DNA of 64,000 bases from Bacteroidales bacterium (GCA_024710405.1 JANJUV010000007.1:62001-126000), one strand, 5' to 3'; shown: positions 44,957 through 53,309, numbered from the stretch's first letter. Translations and numbers: made by a program. The notes: generated by a model from the sequence alone, not told the origin.

Positions 44957-45226
44957 TCAGTTTTGATGGATTGGTAAATCAGGTTTCTCGAAAAAGACTG
45001 TTTCTTCAGCTGACATCCATACCGGTGGCTGTGTCTGTCCGGACATCACAGAAAGCCATATCCGGCCTGTTCGCTTAACCTTTTCGATTTCCTCAGGTGA
45101 GAGCTCCCAGCAGCTGACACATTGCTTACCATCGGTAAAGACTGGAAGGGGAGAGCATTCCTGCTCAGTCATTCCCGGGGGTGGTCCAAGCTGTTGGTTC
45201 TGCTGCTTAAACTTTACCGGTTTCAT
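44957..45226 (-). CDS. Conserved small phage protein (GRIWLSVxSGxTQPPV type)
   Basis: An 89-aa protein with CVSCWELSPEEIEKVKRTGR and IWLSVMSGQTQPPVWMS. I recognise this Cys-pair plus GRIWL...SG.TQPP pattern as recurring in phages of many hosts, but no function is established. The two cysteines may bind metal. It overlaps the end of the symporter gene by 20 nt. Confidence 0.7.
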   Translation of the reverse strand: MKPVKFKQQNQQLGPPPGMTEQECSPLPVFTDGKQCVSCWELSPEEIEKVKRTGRIWLSVMSGQTQPPVWMSAEETVFFEKPDLPIHQN

Positions 45227-46613
45227 CTTTCACAGTGATTGAGATGATTCCAGAGGCAAGGATGGTAAAGAGTGATCCGGTGACGATAAGGACTGTGTTG
45301 GCAGAGAAATTGCCAATAGCGAATATTGGAAGTCCAATGACCATACTGGTAAGTAAGCCATAGAATAAGCCTCGTTCACTCATTCGGATACCTTTGATGG
45401 CAAAGGCTGTCGGGAGCATGACTGAGGCTCTGAGAGTGCCGTATATCAGGAACAGGTGAAGTATCTTCAATCCGGGTATGTTGGCAATAAGGATAGCCAG
45501 AATCGTAACAAGCACCATAGACCATTTAGCAAACTCCACTTCGGAGATCAGATCGAGTTTTCGGATTCTGTTGTAGAGATCATGGCCAGTGACAGATGAA
45601 ACAGCACAGATGATGCTGTCCACTGTTGATATAAGACCGGAGAGGATCATCACCATGAACAGGTACAGGAACCAGTTAGGAGCAAAAGCAATCACAGCCC
45701 CTACATTGACAAGTTGTGTGTCCTGAATATCCAAACCTTTACCAGCGGCAAAGAACCCAAATACAGCCAGAGAAACAGGTACACAGGCAAATATTACTGC
45801 TGACCACAGGAATGCCTTTTTGACCTGGTTCTGCTTTATAGCGAACACACGTTGCCAAAACATCTGGTCACCGAATGTGCCGGAGAGTAGTCCTATGGTA
45901 GTGGGTATACCGAATGCAAGTGTCACTGCCAAGCCTTTGCCGGAGAACATACCTGATATATCACCGGCTTTTCCTGATAATCCCTCAATAAGTGTTTCAA
46001 GACCTCCGCCATTGATGAACATAAAGGGGAGACCGAGCAGCAGAACTATCACTATCCAAAGCATCTGCCAGTAGTCCGTGATGATACTTGCACGGAGTCC
46101 TTTGGCAAATGTGTATATCAAGGGAATGATCGCAAGCAGCACCGTAGTAAGCAGGAAAGGCAGTCCGGTTATCTTCCACATGATGGTAGCCCCGGCAAGC
46201 AGCTGCACAGCAAGGCTGAGTATCTGCAGTCCGAAACTCTCAATCAGGTAGAGGTTATGAGTACGGTTACTGTATTTGGAGCGGATATAGTCCGAGAATG
46301 TCCATCCGTCCGGGTATCTCTTTCTCATCCATGTTGCGAAGTAAGCAAAGATGATAAGCGTAAGCACGTTGGGCACCACAAACCAGAATACGCCAACCCA
46401 TCCTGATGTGAAGGCTTTCTCTGAGGCGACAAACATTGATGGTGCCCAGACCCAAGTAGCAGCGATTGAAAAGGCGGCCATCCATCCGGGTATGGTTCTG
46501 TTTGCAAGCAGATAATCAAGCTTCGTTGAACTCTTTCTTCCGATCATCCTTGTGATGAGAAAAACGGCCACGAAATAGGCGAGGATGAGCAGAAATCCTG
46601 TCGATTGTTCCAT
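45207..46613 (-). CDS. Phage-encoded Na+/solute symporter (SSS family)
   Basis: A 468-aa inner-membrane transporter with about 13 hydrophobic helices. SSS-family marks are DYLLANRTIPGWMAAFSIAA near residue 33-52 and LSGLISTVDSIICAVSSVTG in the later half, whose Ser/Thr and Asp correspond to the Na2-site segment. It lacks the GQPHI motif of the chromosomal PutP-type protein at 5817-7271 (here GDQMFWQRVFA), so it is another branch and not a copy of it. It is the first gene of the unit leading into terminase and follows a 278-bp regulatory region with symmetric repeats. A transporter in a phage late unit is unusual. Confidence 0.9.
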   Translation of the reverse strand: MEQSTGFLLILAYFVAVFLITRMIGRKSSTKLDYLLANRTIPGWMAAFSIAATWVWAPSMFVASEKAFTSGWVGVFWFVVPNVLTLIIFAYFATWMRKRYPDGWTFSDYIRSKYSNRTHNLYLIESFGLQILSLAVQLLAGATIMWKITGLPFLLTTVLLAIIPLIYTFAKGLRASIITDYWQMLWIVIVLLLGLPFMFINGGGLETLIEGLSGKAGDISGMFSGKGLAVTLAFGIPTTIGLLSGTFGDQMFWQRVFAIKQNQVKKAFLWSAVIFACVPVSLAVFGFFAAGKGLDIQDTQLVNVGAVIAFAPNWFLYLFMVMILSGLISTVDSIICAVSSVTGHDLYNRIRKLDLISEVEFAKWSMVLVTILAILIANIPGLKILHLFLIYGTLRASVMLPTAFAIKGIRMSERGLFYGLLTSMVIGLPIFAIGNFSANTVLIVTGSLFTILASGIISITVKDETGKV

Positions 46614-46632
46614 GTCTTTTTATAGTGTTAAA

Positions 46633-46677
46633 GGTGTAAAAATCAGGGTAAAATTATATGTCCCTGTGATAGACACC
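46633..46677. promoter_or_regulatory. 45-bp interrupted palindrome ahead of the symporter gene
   Basis: GGTGT-N6-CAGGG-N13-CCCTG-N6-ACACC, exactly symmetric about base 46655, ends 20 bp upstream of the symporter ATG. The half-elements are 11 bp apart, one helical turn. It may be an operator or a leader hairpin. A TATAAT-like box (minus strand, about 46659-46654) lies in the centre. Confidence 0.55.
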
Positions 46678-46770
46678 TAATTTGGCCGGAAAATGTCCGA
46701 TTTCCTTATGATACACATAAAAAGAGCGATTGAATAAGGCGAAAAACGGGATGACAGGATATCGTTTTCA

Positions 46771-46837
46771 GTGTATTAACACGAAAAAACAGTGATAAGG
46801 TGGGGATAAAAGGGTGGATTAGCGGGTGTGTTTACAC
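46771..46837. promoter_or_regulatory. Pair of GTGT-N4-ACAC dyads
   Basis: GTGTATTAACAC at 46771-46782 and GTGTGTTTACAC at 46826-46837 share the same half-sites 55 bp apart, and the flank GTGT/ACAC also occurs in the 45-bp palindrome. Together they look like binding sites of one regulator controlling the late unit. The region 46614-46891 holds no gene. Confidence 0.45.
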
Positions 46838-46891
46838 GTCTTTAGAGTTTCTCTTTGATTGATATTTGATAAGACGTCAAAACTGTATTCC

Positions 46892-47140
46892 TTACAATTT
46901 GGATATATTGATGTCAGATATGTACCCATCAACTATCTCAGGGTTGACAAAGGTTCTAATTTCCACAAGTGAATAAGGTTCAAAGTCAACAGTTATCGCA
47001 ACGTAGAAAGTCTGCATGCTGTAAAGCCGGACGATAGAGCTTTCAGTTATTGTTTCGTGAAGCAACACTCCGTGATTGAGCAAGGTCTGTACCTGCTCCT
47101 GCTTTTCGAGTGCCCGGAATTCGTAGTGCCCGATGGTCAT
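46892..47140 (-). CDS. Small Bacteroidota protein, function unknown
   Basis: An 82-aa protein (LLNHGVLLHETITESSIVRL; YSMQTFYVAITVDFEPYSLV). The pattern 'hydrophobic x-x-G-V-L-L ... LYxxxxFYV' recurs in small proteins of Bacteroidota genomes without known function. It follows the T9SS nuclease gene by 3 nt and reads chromosomal rather than phage-like. Confidence 0.6.
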   Translation of the reverse strand: MTIGHYEFRALEKQEQVQTLLNHGVLLHETITESSIVRLYSMQTFYVAITVDFEPYSLVEIRTFVNPEIVDGYISDINISKL

Positions 47141-47143
47141 GGC

Positions 47144-50100
47144 TTATTGAACGATTAGTTTTCGGGATTGTGCTGCAGAACCATTAACAAGTGAAACTAT
47201 ATAAACGCCAGGTGAAAGGGATGTTTGCAAAGAGTACGTGTTCATGCCTTCCGGTAAAGCAGACCTCATTATGAGCTGTCCGGAGGGAGTAAAGATTGAT
47301 AAGCGGCCAGAAGAAACCGGATCGGACAGGCTAATGACAAGACTGCCGTTTAGGTAGTAACAAGAAAAACCTGTTGGAGAATCAGCCTCTTTGATGCCAA
47401 TGCTGCCGCCAAAGACAATGAAAAAACGGTTCGGGTTATCAGATGGGTCAGATGTAAAAGTATATGGAGAGGTCTGGAGCAGGTTATGTGAGAAGTTTGT
47501 TTTTGTATCAAGAAGTGTGATTGTAGATTGAGAGTCTAAACCTGTTATAAGTGGAGCGGAGATGGAGTGCTGGCCAGATATCCCAGATTGAAGTGAAAGA
47601 GGGATTGTTTTGGCAGAAGGTTGACCAGGAAAATGGATAGAATGCCTTTCCGACCCATTTTGTACCCATAGGTTTGGTGCAGTTTCCTGTATACTCTGCA
47701 TTTTTGGAGAACCGGAAATATTGCCTGTTGAATTGAATTGAACAAGCACCTCGTCTGAAAAGCCATTTGGAGCGGAAACATGAAGCTTCAGTGTGGGTAT
47801 ATAAAGACTATCGGACTTTAGGAAAGTAGGGTTTTGTTGGACTCTGATATTGTTATTCATCGAGAGGCTGCCTGATGAGGCAGCACGTACAAAAAAACCT
47901 TGTCCGGATGGGATGTAACGGGTTGTGCCGTTTGTTCCATCATTGCTGACAAGACTTGAATTGTAGGTGCCGTAGTTTCCTGCTGTTTCATTATAGACCC
48001 AAAAATCGTAGCCGCCGGAAGTTTGATGCAGAGAGGCGCGGCCCCATCCGGAAGCAGCTTTCCAGTCAATTGCCGAAACATAGGGGTTGCCGACGAGATT
48101 GAAACCTTGATAAGTTGGGTTTGCAGCATCGGCGGTGATGTCGACAGAAATTGAGCCATTGTTGAGCAGGCCTGCAAAGCTTTTAGTAGGGTTTGACTCA
48201 TTATAGGCAACCATGTAGCCACGGCCAGGGACAAAATCAGGGCCGTTGACTTCCATGAATGTGGGGCTTGTGGATGTGTTTTTGTAGTTAACCCATGTCA
48301 TTGATGCTTCTTCATAGCAGTAAAGATCGTAACCAGCGACAGGTATAAAACCGGAGTTGGCTATGGATTGAGGTACCGGTGAAGAAAGTAGGTGATAGTC
48401 CCATACATTGCCCGGTATATAGCGTTGGACAGTGGCAGGGACATTGTCTGTTGCGTGTGAAAGCATGCCTGATCCGGTTGCATCGGAAGCGATAATAAAA
48501 CCTGAGGATCCGGCCTGATTGGAAATTGTACCTTGAACTGTAAGGCTGATGCCTGGATTGATGGTAAGGCTTTCAGAGGAGTTTATGTTTAAGTTAAGAA
48601 GTGTGCCGGATTGGTTAATGGAAGTTGAGCTTGTTAGCGTGAATGAATAATTTGGAAGTGATTGGATGGTGTTACTGGTAGACCAATTGGCAGGATTGGC
48701 GATTAGGCTTTTGAGAACTGAAGGGGTTCCTGATGTGATGTTATTGTAATAGCCGTTATCCTGACTTACGACAAGGGCGTTGACCTTGTCGGTTAACGTT
48801 AGAGGAAGGTATGAGGTGTTGGATGTGGCGCTACCGGATGTGAGCCATGATGAGTTGTCAAGATTGAGTGCGAAAATAAGGGTTTGGTTATCATTCCATG
48901 TGCCTTGATATACCATTAACTGGTCGCCTGAGGTTGCAAGAGCAAAGCCTGATGGGTTATTGGAGTTGAAGCCTGTACCGGTGATATCCATGCCATTGGT
49001 CCATGTAGTGACTGTTCCGGCAGGGATGACAGAAGGAGCTGTGAAAGTGAGAAAACCTTCACCAGTACGGGGTGTGGTAGTGGATGAGAAACCATTGTCG
49101 GTAAAGCTTATTACAGTGCCGGCGGCAAGCTGAGTGAAATTGATGAAGGTGAACTTGTCTGGATCATCGGCCTGATATTGAATGATGGCAATGTCGCCGG
49201 GTTGCAGAACTGTGGCACCTTCAGTTGTAGATATGGTAGATTGAGGGATGGAACCATCTGTTTTGTAATCAATGAGGGCACCTGAATTGGTGTAGGGGAA
49301 TATTTTGAAATAATGAGTGGTGCTTGATGCAAGGCCTGTGAAGGTGTAGGCTTGAGCACCGTAGGCAACGTTTTTGGCAAGAGCGCCATCAGAGACCGGT
49401 GTGCCATCGATAGGAGCTGAAATGGCCTCGAAGCTGACTGTGCTGCCCAAAATAAGGTAACCTGCCGGAAGGCTGGCGCCGGTGGCATCCGTCCAGGTTA
49501 GGTTTATTGAAGAATAGACGGGTGTGCCAGCGGATGCAAAAAAAGAAGTGGCATGATTTGAGGGTTCATCGACAGCACCTGAAGGAAACCAAACTTGATC
49601 AACATAATCAGGATTGTCAACAAATGGATTACGGTTGTTTTGAATGGCATAAATGGCATTGTTACGGTCAATTTCCTTTTGAGAAACTGGGTCGGAAGTG
49701 TGCCATGCGTAGAGCAGGTTAAGGAACCATGTTTCGAAGGCAGGATATGAAGTTTCGTTTAGAATGGCATCGGCATAGGTGCTGTTGGGTGACCAGGAAC
49801 CTATTAGGTTACGATAGCGGGTTGAGATGTAAAAGTAGGCACGGGCTATGTCACCTTTGTACTCGTCAATTGGTTCAAAGGCTGTGCCGGTATATCCAGG
49901 GTAGGAAGATGGGCCACGCTTGGAGCCGTTGAGTGAGGTATATGCAGGAGAAGCAACTGTGGAAAATGCATAGTTGTTGTGTCCTGTGCCGTTTACATAC
50001 TGATCTACAGGAAAAATATGGTGAATATCAGTGTACATGGGTGAGGCGCCTGCAAAATAACTTGATGGAAATGAGTGCTCCCTTGAATAGCAGTCTCCCT

Positions 50101-50419
50101 CTTGAGTGGAGATACCGCACTGGCCAGAACCGACTGTGTATACATAAGGGGGAGTTCCGCTGGGGATATCGGAATAGATGTCCCATATTTTGTCACCGTT
50201 ACGCACGTCAGTGGTATAGAAAGCATTCCATACGCCGGGTGTATAGCTTACCGTGTTATGATCTTTGATGATGTTGTAAAGAGCCGTGTGAAGATCTTCA
50301 CCAGTGAGGCCGATTGCCCCATCGTAATAGCCTGCAGGTGGCTGAGCATGCAGCAAACCTGAAAGAAGAACAGAAACAAAGAATATTGATTTCCGGAATG
50401 TTGGAAAGTTTTTTCTCAT
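47144..50419 (-). CDS. Secreted EndoI-family nuclease with T9SS sorting domain
   Basis: A 1091-aa exported endonuclease. The signal peptide ends near LLHAQ (residue 26). Residues about 27-290 are an endonuclease I (EndA-type) domain: CYSREHSFPSSYF (Glu114, His115) and TDIHHIFPVDQYVNGTGHNN (His133/His134) hold the metal-binding and catalytic residues. Fibronectin- and lamin-tail-like beta domains follow (PGDIAIIQYQADDPDKFTFI), then repeat-rich beta segments. The last ~70 residues (GRLSIFTPSGQLIMRSALPE; SLSPGVYIVSLVNG) are a T9SS type A sorting domain. It degrades extracellular nucleic acid at or outside the surface. Its place inside a prophage is unusual. Confidence 0.9.
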   Translation of the reverse strand: MRKNFPTFRKSIFFVSVLLSGLLHAQPPAGYYDGAIGLTGEDLHTALYNIIKDHNTVSYTPGVWNAFYTTDVRNGDKIWDIYSDIPSGTPPYVYTVGSGQCGISTQEGDCYSREHSFPSSYFAGASPMYTDIHHIFPVDQYVNGTGHNNYAFSTVASPAYTSLNGSKRGPSSYPGYTGTAFEPIDEYKGDIARAYFYISTRYRNLIGSWSPNSTYADAILNETSYPAFETWFLNLLYAWHTSDPVSQKEIDRNNAIYAIQNNRNPFVDNPDYVDQVWFPSGAVDEPSNHATSFFASAGTPVYSSINLTWTDATGASLPAGYLILGSTVSFEAISAPIDGTPVSDGALAKNVAYGAQAYTFTGLASSTTHYFKIFPYTNSGALIDYKTDGSIPQSTISTTEGATVLQPGDIAIIQYQADDPDKFTFINFTQLAAGTVISFTDNGFSSTTTPRTGEGFLTFTAPSVIPAGTVTTWTNGMDITGTGFNSNNPSGFALATSGDQLMVYQGTWNDNQTLIFALNLDNSSWLTSGSATSNTSYLPLTLTDKVNALVVSQDNGYYNNITSGTPSVLKSLIANPANWSTSNTIQSLPNYSFTLTSSTSINQSGTLLNLNINSSESLTINPGISLTVQGTISNQAGSSGFIIASDATGSGMLSHATDNVPATVQRYIPGNVWDYHLLSSPVPQSIANSGFIPVAGYDLYCYEEASMTWVNYKNTSTSPTFMEVNGPDFVPGRGYMVAYNESNPTKSFAGLLNNGSISVDITADAANPTYQGFNLVGNPYVSAIDWKAASGWGRASLHQTSGGYDFWVYNETAGNYGTYNSSLVSNDGTNGTTRYIPSGQGFFVRAASSGSLSMNNNIRVQQNPTFLKSDSLYIPTLKLHVSAPNGFSDEVLVQFNSTGNISGSPKMQSIQETAPNLWVQNGSERHSIHFPGQPSAKTIPLSLQSGISGQHSISAPLITGLDSQSTITLLDTKTNFSHNLLQTSPYTFTSDPSDNPNRFFIVFGGSIGIKEADSPTGFSCYYLNGSLVISLSDPVSSGRLSIFTPSGQLIMRSALPEGMNTYSLQTSLSPGVYIVSLVNGSAAQSRKLIVQ

Positions 50420-50650
50420 GGTAAAACCAAAATATTATATTTTCGTAAAAATATTAGTTTTTTTTAATCCAAATTACCAGTCAGCCTTAAAAAATGATCA
50501 TTATGGTTTATGTTCAACTATTTCAAAATATTTAAGATGCTTTTAGCTGGCCCTATATGCTGCGGCGGTCTTGTTCCAGTTGCCCTATTCTTCCTTACCT
50601 TAGTGTTTATGAATTTTTTAATTACTAATTTAAAAAGAAAGGAGTTCAAT

Positions 50651-50797
50651 ATGGAACATAATTTTATAACCAATAATACCAAATGTCGAGATCATAGAGT
50701 CAAGAATTTCTTGATTTCAGGTTTATCTACTACATGGGCTATTGGAACATCCGCCGCAGCAGCGGGTGTCCACATCGAAACGAATATTAATTGTTGA
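50651..50797 (+). CDS. 48-aa peptide with strong Shine-Dalgarno, possible precursor peptide
   Basis: The ATG at 50651 follows AAAGAAAGGAG with a 6-nt spacer, an unusually strong ribosome site for this phylum. The product starts MEHNFITNNTKCRDHRVKNF and ends in a Ser/Thr/Ala/Gly-rich tail (STTWAIGTSAAAAGVHIETN) closing in NC. A polar leader and small-residue core ending in Cys resemble bacteriocin or modified-peptide precursors, but no modification or export gene is seen nearby. The same frame is open to an ATG at 50510, which would add a membrane helix (LAGPICCGGLVPVALFFLTL); that longer form is an alternative. Confidence 0.5.
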   Translation: MEHNFITNNTKCRDHRVKNFLISGLSTTWAIGTSAAAAGVHIETNINC

Positions 50798-50871
50798 TTT
50801 ATAATATAATAAACACATTCAAGTTTAATAAGCAGGAGATCCTGTTAGTTTCAAACTTCTCATTGAATTTG

Positions 50872-51747
50872 ATGAATACCTCAAAAAAACATCATTACCT
50901 ACCTCAATTTTACCTTAATGGTTTCACAAACAACCATGGACAGTTTTATGTTTTTGATAAAATAAAAGAAGAGATTAGACAAAGCACTCCTACTAATTCA
51001 TTTTTTGAAAAGTATAGAAATACAACAAGTTTTGAAAAAGGAAAAAGTTCTTTCATTGAGGATATGTATACACATTTTGATACTTTAGCATCTGTAGAAT
51101 TTAATAAAGTTTCAAAATCATCAATTGAGAACTTCAAGCTAGAGCCAGAAGTACTGCACAGAATAGTGATGTTTATGACACAAATTTATTGGCGAGTTCC
51201 AAAGAATGATAAAATGTTTGAAGCGCTAATAAATAAGCTTCCATTTTCGGAAATTGGAATTGATTATGTTGATAAAGAGACCGGTAAATCTCTATTGAAT
51301 TATGAATTACAGGAAAAGTTAAAAAATTCGGAGCCATTTCGAAAGATGTGTCGTCTTTTGCTGCCACTTATTTCAAAACAAAAGAAATACAAGCGAACTG
51401 ATTTTGAAAACTGGCGAGTTTATTTTAGAGGAAACAAACTACAAGTATTGGGTGACAATCCATTGATAATTAAGAATTATGTTGATTTCAGTAGTTTGAA
51501 TGGAGAGTTGGTCTTTCCACTTTGTGCTGACAAAATTATCGTTCATACTGCACAAAACAAGCCTAAAGATTTGCCTTCCAACTTCATATTATACTTAGAT
51601 ATTCTTGAAATTCAACAAGCAAACCGGTTTGCCTGCTGCTCAGACAAACTCTACTTGGAAAATTTAGTTGAAGGTCTGTATTCCCATTCTAAAAATTGCG
51701 ATCTAACAGAAATGATGAAATTTAACTTGTTTAAGCATTTTGGATGA
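50872..51747 (+). CDS. DUF4238 family protein
   Basis: A 291-aa protein from the ATG at 50872, which begins MNTSKKHHYLPQFYLNGFTN. HHYLPQFYLxGF is the hallmark of DUF4238. VLGDNPLIIKN and LVFPLCADKIIVH later in the protein are also typical. The frame extends 27 codons upstream to 50791, overlapping the small peptide gene by 7 nt, but the family starts at HHYLPQ. Function unknown; DUF4238 genes are scattered, often in accessory regions. It is convergent with the DnaA-domain gene and AT-rich. Confidence 0.8.
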   Translation: MNTSKKHHYLPQFYLNGFTNNHGQFYVFDKIKEEIRQSTPTNSFFEKYRNTTSFEKGKSSFIEDMYTHFDTLASVEFNKVSKSSIENFKLEPEVLHRIVMFMTQIYWRVPKNDKMFEALINKLPFSEIGIDYVDKETGKSLLNYELQEKLKNSEPFRKMCRLLLPLISKQKKYKRTDFENWRVYFRGNKLQVLGDNPLIIKNYVDFSSLNGELVFPLCADKIIVHTAQNKPKDLPSNFILYLDILEIQQANRFACCSDKLYLENLVEGLYSHSKNCDLTEMMKFNLFKHFG

Positions 51748-51784
51748 GTTTTTAGATTTTCTACGTGAATGATTCCTTTAAGTC

Positions 51785-52225
51785 TCATGAATGATTCTTC
51801 CTAAATTCCGTCACAGTCATATCTGAAAGCAGAAATTCCTTGATCTCATTCCGGGAAGCTAACCCTACTCCAAGTTGATCGAGTGCTGCAGCAAGATTTC
51901 TTCGAGTCACCGGATCGGTCTGGTAAAGACGTTGCATAACGCCAAGTCCATGGACAGCTGTAGTGTGATCCCTGTTGAATCTTGCAGATGCATTAGTTAA
52001 TGATTCATCGACAAGAAACACCATCAGCAGCATAGCCATGTACCTGGCATCAACACGTTCACGCTTTCGTTTCTTCTCCTGAAGATCGCATGCCTTGTAA
52101 ATACTGCTGCAGGTGTCAATGATTCTTTTGATCAATACAATTGTGTTTGCCGATACTTTTACTTCCGGGATGCCTGGAAGAAGGTAGGGGCTGACCGGCT
52201 TATGAAGGGTTGCTTGTGTGTACAT
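51785..52225 (-). CDS. Stand-alone DnaA domain IV-like DNA-binding protein
   Basis: A 146-aa protein. KRERVDARYMAMLLMVFLVD and FNRDHTTAVHGLGVM reproduce the C-terminal DNA-binding domain of DnaA, including the signature DHTT-V-H. There is no AAA+ ATPase domain. It could bind DnaA boxes in the phage origin, compete with host DnaA, or act as a regulator. It lies next to the KilA-N gene at the downstream end of the replication cluster. Confidence 0.82.
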   Translation of the reverse strand: MYTQATLHKPVSPYLLPGIPEVKVSANTIVLIKRIIDTCSSIYKACDLQEKKRKRERVDARYMAMLLMVFLVDESLTNASARFNRDHTTAVHGLGVMQRLYQTDPVTRRNLAAALDQLGVGLASRNEIKEFLLSDMTVTEFRKNHS

Positions 52226-52268
52226 TGTTGTGGGGTGTGTTGGGATTCATGTTTGGTTCTCTATGGGG

Positions 52269-53060
52269 TTACGCACTCTGCGCTTTGTCAGCACTTTTCT
52301 TGAATCCATTACCAACCATATACTGAATAAAGGCGCGGCCCCTTTCAGTCCAGTAGGTTGTAACAGCTGTCTTGAGGTTGCCCTCGTTGTCAGTGAATGT
52401 GTGTGTTTTTGACCGGGTGTAACCTTTGTTCTGGTACTCATGATAAAGCACCCAGGTTTTGCCTGATCTGTAGATGATCTTCTGCCGGTGCAGGATTCTG
52501 TTCAACGTTACAGCACTCATGCCCATGTCCTTTGCAATAACATTTGTCGGGATGAGGCTTTCGCTTTGCAGAACATTGTTGTAGTAATGCACTTTCGGGG
52601 CAGCTTTTAACAGTTCCTTTTCCTGAAGCATGGCCGTTTGGGTAATACGCTCCTTTTCTTCCCGCTCTTTCTTCAACTCAGTTGCCAGGTTAATAATGAA
52701 GTCCGGGTTAAGAAGATCTTCCGGGTGAATGGCTGTCGCCTTGAACTTCAGCAGCTCTTTGATGCGGTCATTACACCATATTGCAAAGCTGGGGGACAGC
52801 CACCGGGCAAATTCCATGGCCACATCTTCATGCATCCATGTCCCAACGCCGTTGATGGTCTGAATCAGTTGTGACCTATCCGTTTTTCGGATAGCTTCCA
52901 ACTGCGACAGGAACTGTTCAGTAGAAGGCAACTCTAACCATTTCCCGGGGCGTTTCCGGAAAGCAGAAGCCATCTGCGTTGCGTTAAGCATTACTTCAGT
53001 ATCTTTTGATCTGAAGCTTACCGGAAATCCATTGTAATTGAACAAGTTTAGATTCTCCAT
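52269..53060 (-). CDS. KilA-N / antirepressor-type DNA-binding protein
   Basis: A 263-aa protein. Residues about 5-110 are a KilA-N domain (MLNATQMASAFRKRPGKWLE; GTWMHEDVAMEFARWLSPSF; AIWCNDRI). A coiled coil (LKKEREEKERITQTAMLQE) links it to a phage-antirepressor C-terminal domain (NVIAKDMGMSAVTLNRILHR; GRAFIQYMVGNGFKK). Such proteins bind DNA or relieve repression during the lytic switch. Here it closes the early gene cluster, so it may govern the turn to late transcription; that is inference. Confidence 0.88.
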   Translation of the reverse strand: MENLNLFNYNGFPVSFRSKDTEVMLNATQMASAFRKRPGKWLELPSTEQFLSQLEAIRKTDRSQLIQTINGVGTWMHEDVAMEFARWLSPSFAIWCNDRIKELLKFKATAIHPEDLLNPDFIINLATELKKEREEKERITQTAMLQEKELLKAAPKVHYYNNVLQSESLIPTNVIAKDMGMSAVTLNRILHRQKIIYRSGKTWVLYHEYQNKGYTRSKTHTFTDNEGNLKTAVTTYWTERGRAFIQYMVGNGFKKSADKAQSA

Positions 53061-53084
53061 ATAAAGTGTTATTTCAAGTGATTG

Positions 53085-53309
53085 TTAATCAACATATCCT
53101 ATTAAAGTTGCTGCTTGCATTTCTTCATTGTAATCTGATATATCCTTAATGATTACTTTAGGCTTGCCATCTTCGTTTTTGATAAGGTTGTACTTATCAT
53201 CAACCAGGTTCAATAGTATCTTTCCTTTCACTTCAGCTAAAGGCTGATTATCGTAAACTATAACAGTTCTTCCATCTGGCAACTTTGCTATAATTCCACT
53301 GTTTTTCAT
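53085..53309 (-). CDS. Small early phage protein, function unknown
   Basis: A 74-aa protein with a beta-rich first half (GIIAKLPDGRTVIVYDNQPL) and a charged second half. No family recognised. It shares one base with the VRR-NUC gene upstream, so it is translated from the same mRNA. Confidence 0.65.
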   Translation of the reverse strand: MKNSGIIAKLPDGRTVIVYDNQPLAEVKGKILLNLVDDKYNLIKNEDGKPKVIIKDISDYNEEMQAATLIGYVD

